Shown here: positions 43,707 through 52,308 of the stretch, piece after piece
Position numbering within the stretch: position 1 is the stretch's first letter
How the letters are laid out: each line of letters opens with the position of its first letter
Assembly: GCA_035519475.1 (NCBI GenBank)
Contig: DATIWI010000088.1
Location: forward strand, 1-56,605
Length of the DNA: 56,605 nt
Direction: 5' to 3'
Origin: Fen-1467 sp035519475
GTDB taxonomy: Bacteria > Verrucomicrobiota > Verrucomicrobiia > Opitutales > Opitutaceae
The notes under the pieces: generated by a model
Database searches by the model: none
What the model saw: the letters and a program-made list of their open reading frames with translations, nothing else
What the model was told of the DNA's origin: nothing
Made by a program: the position numbers and the translations under genes

Positions 43707-45568
43707 AACCACCGGCGGCCGGGCTCAGCCTGCTCACCGTCGTAGACCGGCCCGGCGACGACGAGGCCGAGACGCAGTTCAGGCCCCTCGAGTGGGGGCT
43801 GATCCGGCGGCTCGCGGGCTACCTGCGGCCGCAGCGCCGGAAGGGCGCGATCATGATCGGGCTCTCGACCGTGCGCGCCGTGCAGCTGCCGGCGCTGGTG
43901 TGGGCGACGGGCGTGATCATCGGCGGCCCGGTGGCGCGACACGATCTGCGCGCCGTCGCCTGGGCGGTGCTGGGCTACGCGCTCCTGGCGGTCCTGACCG
44001 ATTTCCTGTTTCACTTCCGCCAGCGCTACGCGCTCGAGCTGGGCGAATTCGCGGTCAACGCGCTGCGCGCCGACCTCTTCACCCACCTGCAGCGCATGCC
44101 GATGAGCTTCTTTCACCGCGTGAAGCTCGGCCGGATCCTCAGCCGGGTGACCTCCGACGTCGAGGCGGTGCGCGTGGGCCTTCAGGACGTGTTCTTCGTC
44201 AGCCTGATCCAGTTCGGCATGATGGCCTTCGCCGCGGTCGCGATGGCGTTCTGCGACTGGGCGCTCTTCCTCGTGGTGCTCGCGATGGCCCCGGTGCTCT
44301 GGACGGTGAACCGCCGCTTCCGCGTCCAGCTCAGCCGCCTCAGCCGCGCCTCGCAGGAGAGTTTCAGCCGCGTCACCGCGACCCTGGCCGAGTCGGTCGG
44401 CGGCATCCGGGTCACGCAGGGCTTCGTGCGGCAGGCGACCAACGCCGGCCTGTTCCGGACGCTGCTGGCCGATCACGCGCGCTACAACGTCGCCCTCGCG
44501 CGCACCTCGGCGATCCTGCTGCCGATTCTCGAGCTCAACAGCCAGTTCTTCATCGCCGTGCTGCTCCTGCTCGGAGGCTGGCGCGCCTTCCACCACGACC
44601 TCGGGATCGCCAGCCTCATCCAGTTCTTCTTTCTGGCCAATCTCTTCTTTTCGCCCATCGCCGTCATCGGCAACCAGTACAACCAGGCGCTGATCGCGAT
44701 GGCGGGCGCGGAGCGCATCTTCCGCCTGCTGGACCTGAAACCCGACTGGGAGGACGCGCCGGACGCCGTGGCGCTGCCCGATCCGCGGACGCCGGCGCCC
44801 GCGGCGGCCGGCGCGGCGCCGCCGGGCGCGCGGGTCGAATTCCGCCACGTCTTCTTCGGCTACGATCCCGCCCGGCTCGTGTTGCACGACGTGGATTTCA
44901 CCGCCGAGCCCGGGCGCATGATCGCGCTGGTCGGCCACACCGGCAGCGGCAAAAGCTCGATCGTCAACCTCGCGGCGAAGTTCTACCTGCCGACGCGGGG
45001 CGAGGTGACCATCGACGGCCGCGAGATTCGGACGCTCTCCAGCCGTTCCCTCCATCGCCAGATGGGCCTCGTGTCGCAGCAGAACTTCCTTTTCACCGGC
45101 ACGGTGCTCGACAACATCCGGGTCGGCCGGCCGGAGGCGACTGCGGAGGACGTGCGCCGCGCCGCCCGCCAGCTCGATTGCCTCGACCTGTTCGAGGAGC
45201 TGCCGCGCGGCCTGCACACCGAAGTGGGCGAACAGGGCGCCGGCCTGTCGGTCGGCCAGCGCCAGCTGGTCTGCTTTGCCCGCGCGCTGCTGGCCGAGCC
45301 GCGCCTGCTCATCCTCGACGAAGCGACGAGCTCGATCGATGCGCTGACCGAGGCGCGCATCCAGCGGGCGCTCGTGGCGCTGTTGCGCGACCGCACGAGC
45401 TTCGTCGTGGCCCACCGCCTCAGCACGATCCGGCATGCGGATCTCGTGCTCGTGCTCGAGCAGGGGCGCATCGTCGAGCGCGGCACGCACGCGGAATTGC
45501 TGTCATTGCGCGGCCACTACGCGGCGCTTTACCGCCAGTTTGTGCAGATGGACGAGCCCGCCGCCTGA
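43703..45568 (+). CDS. Heterodimeric ABC exporter, subunit 2 (degenerate signature)
   Basis: 621 aa, same layout. Walker A GHTGSGKSS, Q-loop SQQNFLFT, signature LSVGQRQLVCFARALLAE (Val where Gly is usual), Walker B LLILDEATSSID with the catalytic Glu, H-loop VAHRLST. Its Val-containing signature pairs in the dimer with the Asp-containing Walker B of subunit 1, as expected for one inactive site of a heterodimer. An acidic N-terminal extension of about 30 residues precedes the membrane domain. Confidence 0.95.
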   Translation: MKPPAAGLSLLTVVDRPGDDEAETQFRPLEWGLIRRLAGYLRPQRRKGAIMIGLSTVRAVQLPALVWATGVIIGGPVARHDLRAVAWAVLGYALLAVLTDFLFHFRQRYALELGEFAVNALRADLFTHLQRMPMSFFHRVKLGRILSRVTSDVEAVRVGLQDVFFVSLIQFGMMAFAAVAMAFCDWALFLVVLAMAPVLWTVNRRFRVQLSRLSRASQESFSRVTATLAESVGGIRVTQGFVRQATNAGLFRTLLADHARYNVALARTSAILLPILELNSQFFIAVLLLLGGWRAFHHDLGIASLIQFFFLANLFFSPIAVIGNQYNQALIAMAGAERIFRLLDLKPDWEDAPDAVALPDPRTPAPAAAGAAPPGARVEFRHVFFGYDPARLVLHDVDFTAEPGRMIALVGHTGSGKSSIVNLAAKFYLPTRGEVTIDGREIRTLSSRSLHRQMGLVSQQNFLFTGTVLDNIRVGRPEATAEDVRRAARQLDCLDLFEELPRGLHTEVGEQGAGLSVGQRQLVCFARALLAEPRLLILDEATSSIDALTEARIQRALVALLRDRTSFVVAHRLSTIRHADLVLVLEQGRIVERGTHAELLSLRGHYAALYRQFVQMDEPAA

Positions 45569-45683
45569 GGCCGGCGCGGCCGGCTGGCGCCGCCGCGCGC
45601 GCCCCGCTTCCGGGCCGGTTTTACCTCTGAAAAACGGGCCAGCTTCCTCCGAGAATTTCGTTGCATTGCGAGGGAACGACACT

Positions 45684-45971
45684 ATGACGGGCTTCACTAT
45701 GGCTAAGAAATCCGCCCGCACCCCGAATGCTAAATTCATGGCTCCGGTCACTCCGGACGCCGCTCTCGCCGCCGTTGTCGGCGGCAGCCCGCTGCCGCGC
45801 ACCGAGCTCACCAAGAAGCTTTGGGCTTACATCAAGAAGAATGGCCTGCAGGACAAGAAGGTGAGGACCCAGATCAACGCCGACGACAAGCTGAAGGTCG
45901 TGTTCAATGGCAAGGCCAAGGTCAGCATGTTCGAAATGACCAAGCTGGTCTCGGGCCACGTTTCGAGCTAG
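45684..45971 (+). CDS. SWIB/MDM2 domain protein
   Basis: 95 aa. KKSARTPNAKFMAPVTPDAALAAVVG then PLPRTELTKKLWAYIKKNGLQDKKVRTQINADDKLKVVFNGKAKVSMFEMTKLVSGH, a complete SWIB domain. Bacterial free-standing SWIB proteins are mostly from Chlamydiae and Verrucomicrobiota and are proposed chromatin- or topology-associated factors. AGGGA is 9 bp before the ATG at 45684; an ATG at 45699 (MAKK) is the alternative and gives a more family-like start. A terminator follows. Confidence 0.95.
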   Translation: MTGFTMAKKSARTPNAKFMAPVTPDAALAAVVGGSPLPRTELTKKLWAYIKKNGLQDKKVRTQINADDKLKVVFNGKAKVSMFEMTKLVSGHVSS

Positions 45972-45988
45972 CCGTTTCCCCTTTTCCG

Positions 45989-46029
45989 ACGCCGCCGCCC
46001 AGGGTCCTCCCCGCGGCGGCGTTTGCTTT
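45989..46029 (+). terminator. Intrinsic terminator of the SWIB gene
   Basis: A 10-bp stem ACGCCGCCGC (45989-45998) and GCGGCGGCGT (46013-46022) with a 14-nt loop, followed by TTGCTTT. It lies 18 bp after the SWIB stop. Confidence 0.82.
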
Positions 46030-46103
46030 GGCGGATTTTCGGGGGCGGGGCCCGCCCCGGGCGGCGGGTCGGCGGGCGACCGGCGAGGAGCCGAGGAATG
46101 GGC

Positions 46104-46142
46104 TTGACTTCGGGGATATTGGAATGATATCACTACAATATC
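46104..46142 (+). promoter_or_regulatory. Promoter and 28-bp symmetric operator of the SPFH operon
   Basis: TTGACT at 46104-46109 serves as -35. Downstream lies GATATTG (46115-46121), N3, TGATATCA (46125-46132), N3, CAATATC (46136-46142): a 28-bp dyad symmetric about 46128/46129 with only two unmatched pairs. The -10 region must fall inside it (TGATAT or TACAAT), so a bound protein would block transcription. The palindrome ends 4 bp before the ATG of the first gene, and the stretch is markedly AT-rich. The Arc-type protein that ends this operon is the obvious local candidate to bind it. Confidence 0.7.
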
Positions 46143-46146
46143 TACC

Positions 46147-46359
46147 ATGAATTCACCTCCCGGCATTCTGCGGCGACGACGTTACTGGGCGTGGGCGTTC
46201 GGTGCCGTCGGCGGTCTGTGCCTGGCCGGCGTCCTCATCGCCGGGTGCGCCGGGTGGATCGGCGCGGGCGCGACCGTTTCCGCCTCCGTGGAATTCTGGG
46301 ATCCGACGCTCCCGCTGGCGCCACTGGTCATCGTCTATGTGCTTCATTTCCAGCCATGA
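46147..46359 (+). CDS. Small membrane protein, first gene of the SPFH operon
   Basis: 70 aa with a basic N-terminus (RRRRYW) and one or two hydrophobic helices (AFGAVGGLCLAGVLIAGCAG and PLAPLVIVYVLHF). It starts just after the operator and overlaps the SPFH gene by 4 bp (ATGA), which supports it as a real, translationally coupled gene. No family recognised. Confidence 0.65.
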   Translation: MNSPPGILRRRRYWAWAFGAVGGLCLAGVLIAGCAGWIGAGATVSASVEFWDPTLPLAPLVIVYVLHFQP

Positions 46360-47279
46360 ACAACCCATCCGAAGGAACCCTGGCCCATTCCCGCAATCGT
46401 GAACTCACCCGGCACGCCGCCGGTGGCTGGCTGTTGCTGTTCGTGACCCTTTCTCTCTATATTATCGCGGTCTGGGCCTTTGTCGCCGGGCTCATGGCGA
46501 TCACCGCCCGGCAGGACGGCGGCGGCTGGCTGCTGGCCGGAGCGGGCGGGCTGCTCGTTCTGGCTGTCACCAGCAGCAACGGCTTCTTCACGCTGCAGCC
46601 CAACGAAGCCGCCGTGTTGATCCTGTTCGGCGCCTACAAGGGCACGGTGCGCGACAGCGGCTTCTTCTGGACCAATCCGTTCAACCGGAAGATCAAGATC
46701 TCCCTCCGCGCCCGCAACCTTAACGGCGAGAAACTCAAGGTTAACGACAAGCGCGGCAATCCGATCGAAATCGCCGCCGTCGTCGTGTGGCGCGTGCAGG
46801 ACACGGCCCAGGCCTGCTTTGACGTGGATATCTACGAACACTACGTGGCGGTGCAGAGCGAGTCGGCGGTGCGCCACCTCGCCAGCGGCTATGCCTACGA
46901 CGAAGGCGAACAGAACGAGGTGACCCTGCGGGGCGGGGGTGACGCGGTGTCCGTGGCCTTGCGCGAGGAATTGCAGCAGCGGCTGGAGAAAGCCGGCGTG
47001 CAGGTGGAAGAGGCCCGGCTCACCCATCTGGCCTACGCGCCGGAGATCGCGCAGGCGATGCTGCGCCGCCAGCAGGCAGAGGCCATCATTGCCGCGCGCC
47101 AGAAGATCGTGCACGGCGCCGTGAGCATGGTCGACATGGCCCTGAAGGAACTCGCCGAGAAGCAGGTCGTCCATCTCGACGAGGAACGCAAGGCCGCCAT
47201 GGTCAGCAATCTGCTCGTCGTGCTGTGCGGCGAGGCCGAGGTCCATCCGGTCGTCAACACCGGCACGCTCTACAACTGA
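46356..47279 (+). CDS. SPFH/band 7 domain protein (stomatin-prohibitin family)
   Basis: 307 aa. Two N-terminal membrane helices, then GFFTLQPNEAAVLILFGAYKGTVRDSGFFWTNPF, the SPFH start, followed by KVNDKRGNPIEIAAVVVWRVQD, AVRHLASGYAYDE and a long helix GVQVEEARLTHLAYAPEIAQAMLRRQQAEAI. SPFH proteins oligomerise in membranes and scaffold other proteins. This subgroup is often encoded with PH-domain and Arc-type genes, as here. Confidence 0.95.
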   Translation: MNNPSEGTLAHSRNRELTRHAAGGWLLLFVTLSLYIIAVWAFVAGLMAITARQDGGGWLLAGAGGLLVLAVTSSNGFFTLQPNEAAVLILFGAYKGTVRDSGFFWTNPFNRKIKISLRARNLNGEKLKVNDKRGNPIEIAAVVVWRVQDTAQACFDVDIYEHYVAVQSESAVRHLASGYAYDEGEQNEVTLRGGGDAVSVALREELQQRLEKAGVQVEEARLTHLAYAPEIAQAMLRRQQAEAIIAARQKIVHGAVSMVDMALKELAEKQVVHLDEERKAAMVSNLLVVLCGEAEVHPVVNTGTLYN

Positions 47280-47325
47280 GCCCCGCCCGCGGCGCGGCGG
47301 CCCGCCGTCCGGGCAACTCCTTGCC

Positions 47326-47493
47326 ATGCAATCTCGTATCATTTCCGTCGGCGCGCCGTTCTCCCGGAAACGCGCGCGCGGGCGCCTCACCGGGGAAATC
47401 AATGAAACCATCGCCCTCGGCTGGGAGCCGCTGGGCAGGATTGCCGGCCGCGATGCCAACCAGGTCCCCGAAGCCATGGGCAAGCGCCGCTGA
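47326..47493 (+). CDS. 55-aa protein of DUF1737-like outline
   Basis: A complete ATG-to-TGA frame of 55 codons between the SPFH and PH-domain genes. The protein reads IISVGAPFSRKRARGRLTG then EINETIALGWEPLGRIAGRD, close to the short fold (x-INxxIxxGWxPLGxIxV) of DUF1737/DUF4177 proteins. Position within the operon, codon composition like the neighbours, and a tight stop 13 bp before the next GTG support it. The longer frame on the same stretch in another phase has worse composition. Confidence 0.65.
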   Translation: MQSRIISVGAPFSRKRARGRLTGEINETIALGWEPLGRIAGRDANQVPEAMGKRR

Positions 47494-47506
47494 GGACCTT
47501 CGTCGC

Positions 47507-48046
47507 GTGCCGCCGCCCCGGACCATTCCCGATTTCGAGTTCGCGCCCGCGCCGTTGGGGACACGCGTGCGGCTGACGACGCTGCTGTCCCTCGTCGCCG
47601 TCGTCATCCTGGGAGCGGTGATTGCGGTGCTGGTGGCGCGGGAGCCCCATCCGCCGCCGTGGCCGGTCTTCCTGGTGGCGGGGATCGCGCCCGCGATCGT
47701 CGCGCTCATCTGCGTGACCGCGCGGATCCAGTGCTATCGCATCGCGGGCGATGAGCTGCAGATCGCGCTCCCCTTCCGGCGGGCGCGGTTCCCGTTGGGG
47801 GGACTCCAGAGCGCCACGCCCGATCGCGAGGCTTTGCGCGGCGCCCGCAAAATCGTCGGCAACGACGGCCTCCGCGCGATCAGCGGGCGTTTCCGCAGCA
47901 AGCGGTTGGGACGGTTCCACGCCTATGTCACTGACCCCGGGCAAACCGTAGTGCTGCGCTGGCCCGATCGCTGTCTGGTCGTTTCTCCGCAGCATCCATC
48001 CCTGTTTGTCGAGACCGTGCGCCGTCGCGCCGGTCTGACCTCCTGA
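47507..48046 (+). CDS. Membrane-anchored bacterial PH-domain-like protein
   Basis: 179 aa. Two hydrophobic segments (LTTLLSLVAVVILGAVIAVLV and PVFLVAGIAPAIVALICVTA), then a soluble part with YRIAGDELQIALPFRRARFPLGGL and RFHAYVTDPGQTVVLRWPDRCLVVSPQHPSLF, matching bPH2-like membrane proteins. I use the GTG at 47507 because GAGGA sits 10 bp upstream; an ATG at 47453 would overlap the 55-aa gene. Confidence 0.8.
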   Translation: MPPPRTIPDFEFAPAPLGTRVRLTTLLSLVAVVILGAVIAVLVAREPHPPPWPVFLVAGIAPAIVALICVTARIQCYRIAGDELQIALPFRRARFPLGGLQSATPDREALRGARKIVGNDGLRAISGRFRSKRLGRFHAYVTDPGQTVVLRWPDRCLVVSPQHPSLFVETVRRRAGLTS

Positions 48047-48050
48047 CCCG

Positions 48051-48245
48051 ATGCCATCCGAGGACCGCAAAGCGTTTCTTCTCCGCATCGATCCGAAGCT
48101 TTGGGCCGAGCTCGAGGCGTGGGCTGCGGACGAGTTGCGCAGCATCAACGGCCAGATTGAGTTTCTGCTGCGGCAGGCGGTGCAGCAGCGTCGCCGGAAG
48201 CTGCCCGACGAAAAAGCCGCGCCGGAGTCCAGCCGCAATCGGTGA
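48051..48245 (+). CDS. Arc-type ribbon-helix-helix DNA-binding protein
   Basis: 64 aa. KAFLLRIDPKLWAELEAWAADELRSINGQIEFLLRQAV is an Arc/MetJ-like ribbon-helix-helix, with LRSINGQIEFLLR matching the form found beside SPFH genes and in some antitoxins. It begins 4 bp after the PH-domain gene. It could bind the palindrome in front of the operon as an autoregulator. Confidence 0.9.
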   Translation: MPSEDRKAFLLRIDPKLWAELEAWAADELRSINGQIEFLLRQAVQQRRRKLPDEKAAPESSRNR

Positions 48246-48428
48246 TCGTGCCGGGGCGGGCGAGGCCGAGGTCGTGCTGCGGTCATCGGGCTGTGGCGAC
48301 GCCGGCCCGCGCGGTGGGCGCCGGCCGGTCGGGATTCCTAAAGTTCGAATTGGCATGGAAATCATTCGGAGATTGCACCGCCGGCCTCCGCCGTGAAGAT
48401 AGGGCGGTTCCCAACCGTTTCCGCGATC

Positions 48429-51068
48429 ATGCCGCGCCCGCCATCCCGCCGTTTGCAGCTCCTGCTCTGGGCCCTGATCGCCGTGGGCGGCGGCGCGGCG
48501 GGCTGGTGGCGGGCGGGGCGTGCGGGCGACGCGATCCTGCGCGAGCTGCGGGTGGATGCCCAGCGATGTGCGGTGGCGTTTGCGGCGACGGAGCTGGGCG
48601 CGCTCGCCGGCTCGCCGGCGGATCTGGCCAATCCCGCCTACCTTTCGGTCAAGGCCCGCCTCGCCCGGCTGCGCCAGGTCAATCCGGGCGTCCGGTCGAT
48701 CTGTCTCATTCGTTATGCGCCCGCCACGGGCGGCGTCATTCTGCTGGCCGATTCCGAGTCGCCCGAGTCGAGGAAGATCGCCAATCCCGGCGATGCGTAC
48801 AGCGGGGCGGGCCGCCGGCCGGATCTGCCAGTGCTCTTGGGCGGCATTCTGCCGGCGTGCGCTGGGCCGGAGGGCGATTCCGCGGGAGCCAGGATCACCG
48901 CTTTCGCCCTCATCGGAGGGCGGGTGCGGGCGGGCGGGCCTGAGCCCGTGCGGGAGATTCTGGCGCTCGAGGTGGCGGCGGATCACTGGTTCCGCGACCG
49001 GTTCGCCGGCGGCCTGCGGACCGCCGTCTACGTCTGGCTGCTGCTGGGATTGCCGCTGGGGGCGGGGTTGGTCCTCCGCCGCGAGCGCCGGCAGCGCGAT
49101 CTCATTCGGAGATTCTCCCAAGCCGTCGAGCAGAGCCGGACCGCCCTGGTGATCGCCGGTCCTGATCTCCGCATCGAGTATGTGAACTCCAGCCTGTGCG
49201 CCATCACCGGCTGGCGGCGCGAGGAGGTGGTCGGGCAGCCCGCGCGCATGCTGGCGTCGGGCGAGACGACCGACGCGCAATTCCAGGAAATCCTGGATGC
49301 CGTTCGCGCCGGCCGCACCTGGCAGGGGGAGACAGTCAACCGCCGCAAAGACGGGAGCACTTATCCTGCGCGCTCCATCGCCTCGCCCGTGCACGACGCC
49401 GGGGGACGGCTGGCGCACATCATCGCGGTGATGGAGGATGTTTCGGAGCGCAAGCAGGTGGAGGCCGCGCTGGTCTACGCCCGGGAGCGTGCCGAGGCCG
49501 GCGAACGCGCGAAGGGGCAGTTCCTCGCGATGATGGGGCACGAGATCCGCACGCCCCTCAACGGCATCATCGGATTCGCCAGCCTCCTGCTCGACACTCC
49601 GCTCACCGACGAGCAGCGCGAGTGCGTCCAGACCATTTACAACAGCGGGGCGTCGCTGCTGCAGCTCACCAGCGATGTCCTCGACTATTCGCGGATCGAC
49701 GCGGGCCATCTCAGCCTGGAGCCGCAACCGTGCAGCCCGCTGGCCTGCATCGAATTCGCGCTGGAGGCGCTCGCGGCCCGCGCCGCCGAGAAGCGCCTGG
49801 AACTGCTTCACGCCGTCATCGGCACGGTGCCGGCCGCCGTCCTGGCCGACGAGGGCCGGTTGCGCCAGGTGCTGGTTAACCTGGTGGGCAACGCCGTGAA
49901 ATTCACCGCGGCCGGGGAAATCGAGGTGACCGTGGAGGCGGAGCCCCTGCCGGAGGAGCGCCCGGCGTCGCGGCCTCCGGGGACGCCGGCCCGTTCCTGG
50001 CAGCTGACGTTCGCCGTGCGCGACACCGGCATCGGCATCGCGGCCGAGGAGCGCGACAAGCTCTTCAAGCCCTTCAGCCAGATTGACTCGTCCTCCACCC
50101 GCAGGTACGGCGGCGCCGGGCTCGGCCTCGCGATCAGCCAGAGCCTCGTGCGCATGATGGGCGGCGATATTTCGTGCCAGAGCGAGGTGGGGCGCGGCTC
50201 GACCTTCACGTTCACGATGGTCGCCGGCGAGGCGGCGGCGGCCGGCGGGGGCGACGCGCCGGATCTGGCCGCGCTGCGGGGTCGCACCCTGGCGGTGGTG
50301 AGCGCGGCGGCGCCCCTGCGCCGCGAGCTGGTGCGGCTGGCCGGGGACTGGGGCATGCATCTGGTCGAGTGCCCGCGCGAGCAGCTGGGGGCGGAAACTT
50401 GGGACACCGCCGTGGTGGAACTCGCCTCCACCGAGGCGGCCGCGTGGCGGCAGGTTTTCGCCCAGCGGCCGGAACTGCCCTCCCGGCCCCTCGTGGCGCT
50501 GATCCCGGTCGATTTTCCGGCGGCGGAGCGCGACGCGCTGCGCGGGTCGTTCCGGGCGCTCGTCAGCAAGCCGGCGCGCCACGACGCCCTGCGCGCGCTC
50601 CTCGCCGCGAGCCTGCAGCCGGCCGCGGTCGCGGCCCCGCTCCGTGGAGCCGGTTCCGCCCCCGGCGGCGGCCTCGGCCTGCGCGTGCTGCTGGTGGAGG
50701 ACAATCCCGTCAACCAGCGCCTGACGCAGAAGCTGCTGGAGAATCTCGGCTGCGATTGGGACCTGGCGGAGGACGGCCCGCTCGCGCTCGCGCGCCTCAG
50801 CCGCGGCACCTACGATCTGGTGCTGGTCGACCTGTACGTGCCCGAGATCGACGGCCGGGCGCTCGTGGAACAGATTCGGGGCGGCGGCGCGGGGGCGGGC
50901 AGCCGGAACATCTGGATCATCGTTTGCGCGGCCGCCGATACCCCGGAATCGGAACGCCGGCAGATTCTGGCGGGCGGCGTCAACGACTGCCTGGCCACGC
51001 CGTTCCGGCCGGCCGATCTCGAGGCTGCCTTGCGGCGCGCCACGGGGTTCGCGCCGCCGCGCGCCTGA
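48429..51068 (+). CDS. Hybrid sensor histidine kinase with an atypical receiver domain
   Basis: 879 aa. Membrane segments at about 10-28 and 205-222 bracket a periplasmic sensor of about 175 residues. A PAS domain (about 240-345) follows, then HisKA with phospho-His371 (GHEIRTPLNG), HATPase (GNAVKFT, DTGIGI, GGAGLGLAISQ), a degenerate receiver-like stretch (about 625-740, no acceptor Asp) and a C-terminal receiver VLLVEDNPVNQ with Asp801. The conserved Thr/Lys of that receiver are replaced (Ala in IVCAAAD, Thr857 in ATPFRP), so phosphorylation switching may be abnormal. ATG at 48429 is chosen; a GTG at 48393 is possible. No response regulator gene is adjacent. Confidence 0.93.
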   Translation: MPRPPSRRLQLLLWALIAVGGGAAGWWRAGRAGDAILRELRVDAQRCAVAFAATELGALAGSPADLANPAYLSVKARLARLRQVNPGVRSICLIRYAPATGGVILLADSESPESRKIANPGDAYSGAGRRPDLPVLLGGILPACAGPEGDSAGARITAFALIGGRVRAGGPEPVREILALEVAADHWFRDRFAGGLRTAVYVWLLLGLPLGAGLVLRRERRQRDLIRRFSQAVEQSRTALVIAGPDLRIEYVNSSLCAITGWRREEVVGQPARMLASGETTDAQFQEILDAVRAGRTWQGETVNRRKDGSTYPARSIASPVHDAGGRLAHIIAVMEDVSERKQVEAALVYARERAEAGERAKGQFLAMMGHEIRTPLNGIIGFASLLLDTPLTDEQRECVQTIYNSGASLLQLTSDVLDYSRIDAGHLSLEPQPCSPLACIEFALEALAARAAEKRLELLHAVIGTVPAAVLADEGRLRQVLVNLVGNAVKFTAAGEIEVTVEAEPLPEERPASRPPGTPARSWQLTFAVRDTGIGIAAEERDKLFKPFSQIDSSSTRRYGGAGLGLAISQSLVRMMGGDISCQSEVGRGSTFTFTMVAGEAAAAGGGDAPDLAALRGRTLAVVSAAAPLRRELVRLAGDWGMHLVECPREQLGAETWDTAVVELASTEAAAWRQVFAQRPELPSRPLVALIPVDFPAAERDALRGSFRALVSKPARHDALRALLAASLQPAAVAAPLRGAGSAPGGGLGLRVLLVEDNPVNQRLTQKLLENLGCDWDLAEDGPLALARLSRGTYDLVLVDLYVPEIDGRALVEQIRGGGAGAGSRNIWIIVCAAADTPESERRQILAGGVNDCLATPFRPADLEAALRRATGFAPPRA

Positions 51069-51160
51069 AGCGCAGCGCGGCGGGGGAGCCCGCCGGATTC
51101 CCCGCAGATTGAATTCGCCGCCCGCGCACCGGCCGCCGTAGGCTGGATGTTTTCCTCCTC

Positions 51161-52156
51161 ATGCCCATGCCGCCGCCTGCTTCGCAGCATCTCCGGGCCG
51201 TGCTCATGCTGCTGCTCGCCAACGTCTGCTGGGGCCTGAGCTTTCCACTGATCAAGGCGATCGCGTTTGTGCATCAGCAGCAGCTGCCCGCGAGCGGCAG
51301 CTGGTTCATCACCACCTGCACGATCGCCCCGCGTTTTCTGCTCGCCACCGCCATTCTGGCGGTGTGGCAGCGCGGCGCGCTGCGCGGGCTGTCCCGGAGC
51401 GAACTCCGGCAGAGCGCGGGTCTCGCCCTGTTCGCCTCGGCCGGCATGCTGTTCCAGAACGACGGTCTGCAGTTCACGTCCGCCTCGACCTCGGCGTTTC
51501 TCACGCAGCTGTACGCGATCATGATTCCGGTCGTGGTGGGCTGGCGCCGCCGGCGGGTGCCCCCGCCGGTGGTGTGGGTAAGCTGTGTGTTGGTGCTGGC
51601 GGGAGTGGCCGTGCTCGGGCGCTTCGACTGGCGCGCGCTCCGTTTCGGCCGGGGCGAGGTGGAAACGCTGATCAGCTCGTTCTTCTTCATGGGGCAGATC
51701 CTCTGGCTGGAGCGCCGGGAGTTTGCGGGCAACCGGGCGATCCCGGTCACGTTCGTGATGTTCGCACTCGAAGCCGCGCTGTTCACGGTCCTGGCGGGCG
51801 CGCAGCAGGTCCGCGGCGCACCGGGCCCGGCGGAGCTGCCGGCGCTGCTCACCTCGGGGCCGTGGCTCGGCTTTACGCTCGCGCTGACGCTCTTCTGCAC
51901 CGTGGCGGCCTTCACGCTCATGAACACCTGGCAGCCCAAGATCACCGCGACCGAGGCCGGCCTGATCTACTGCCTGGAACCCCTCTTTGCCTCACTGATG
52001 GCGCTGTTTCTGCCGGCGCTGTTCTCACGCTGGGCGGGCTTCGGCTATGCGAACGAGACCGTCACCCTGCACCTGCTCGTCGGCGGCGGGCTCATCACCG
52101 CGGCCAACGTGCTCATCCAGCTGAAGCCGCTCGGGCCGATGAAAGAGGGAAGATGA
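51161..52156 (+). CDS. EamA/DMT-family transporter
   Basis: 331 aa with ten membrane helices in two EamA halves: MLLLANVCWGLSFPLIKA in the first and TEAGLIYCLEPLFASLMALFLPALF in the second. Substrates of DMT transporters vary (amino acids, nucleotide precursors). The last six codons are part of a 21-bp tandem repeat, so the natural C-terminus may have been changed by repeat expansion. Confidence 0.92.
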   Translation: MPMPPPASQHLRAVLMLLLANVCWGLSFPLIKAIAFVHQQQLPASGSWFITTCTIAPRFLLATAILAVWQRGALRGLSRSELRQSAGLALFASAGMLFQNDGLQFTSASTSAFLTQLYAIMIPVVVGWRRRRVPPPVVWVSCVLVLAGVAVLGRFDWRALRFGRGEVETLISSFFFMGQILWLERREFAGNRAIPVTFVMFALEAALFTVLAGAQQVRGAPGPAELPALLTSGPWLGFTLALTLFCTVAAFTLMNTWQPKITATEAGLIYCLEPLFASLMALFLPALFSRWAGFGYANETVTLHLLVGGGLITAANVLIQLKPLGPMKEGR

Positions 52157-52181
52157 AAGATGAAAGAGGGAAGATTGAAAG
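52139..52181. repeat. Tandem 21-bp repeat at the end of the EamA gene
   Basis: Two units of ATGAAAGAGGGAAGATGAAAG (52139-52159 and 52160-52181, the second with one extra T). The first unit supplies the last codons and stop of the transporter gene. Confidence 0.7.
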
Positions 52182-52308
52182 ACCGGCTTCCACCGGACGC
52201 ATCAGCTTCCTTCTTGCATCATGAATCCGCCGGCGCCGCAGCGCGGCGTTTAGCCTGCATTTTTCACACTCGCAAATAGCCGATCCACCCACCCGTCGCT
52301 TCGCGACA

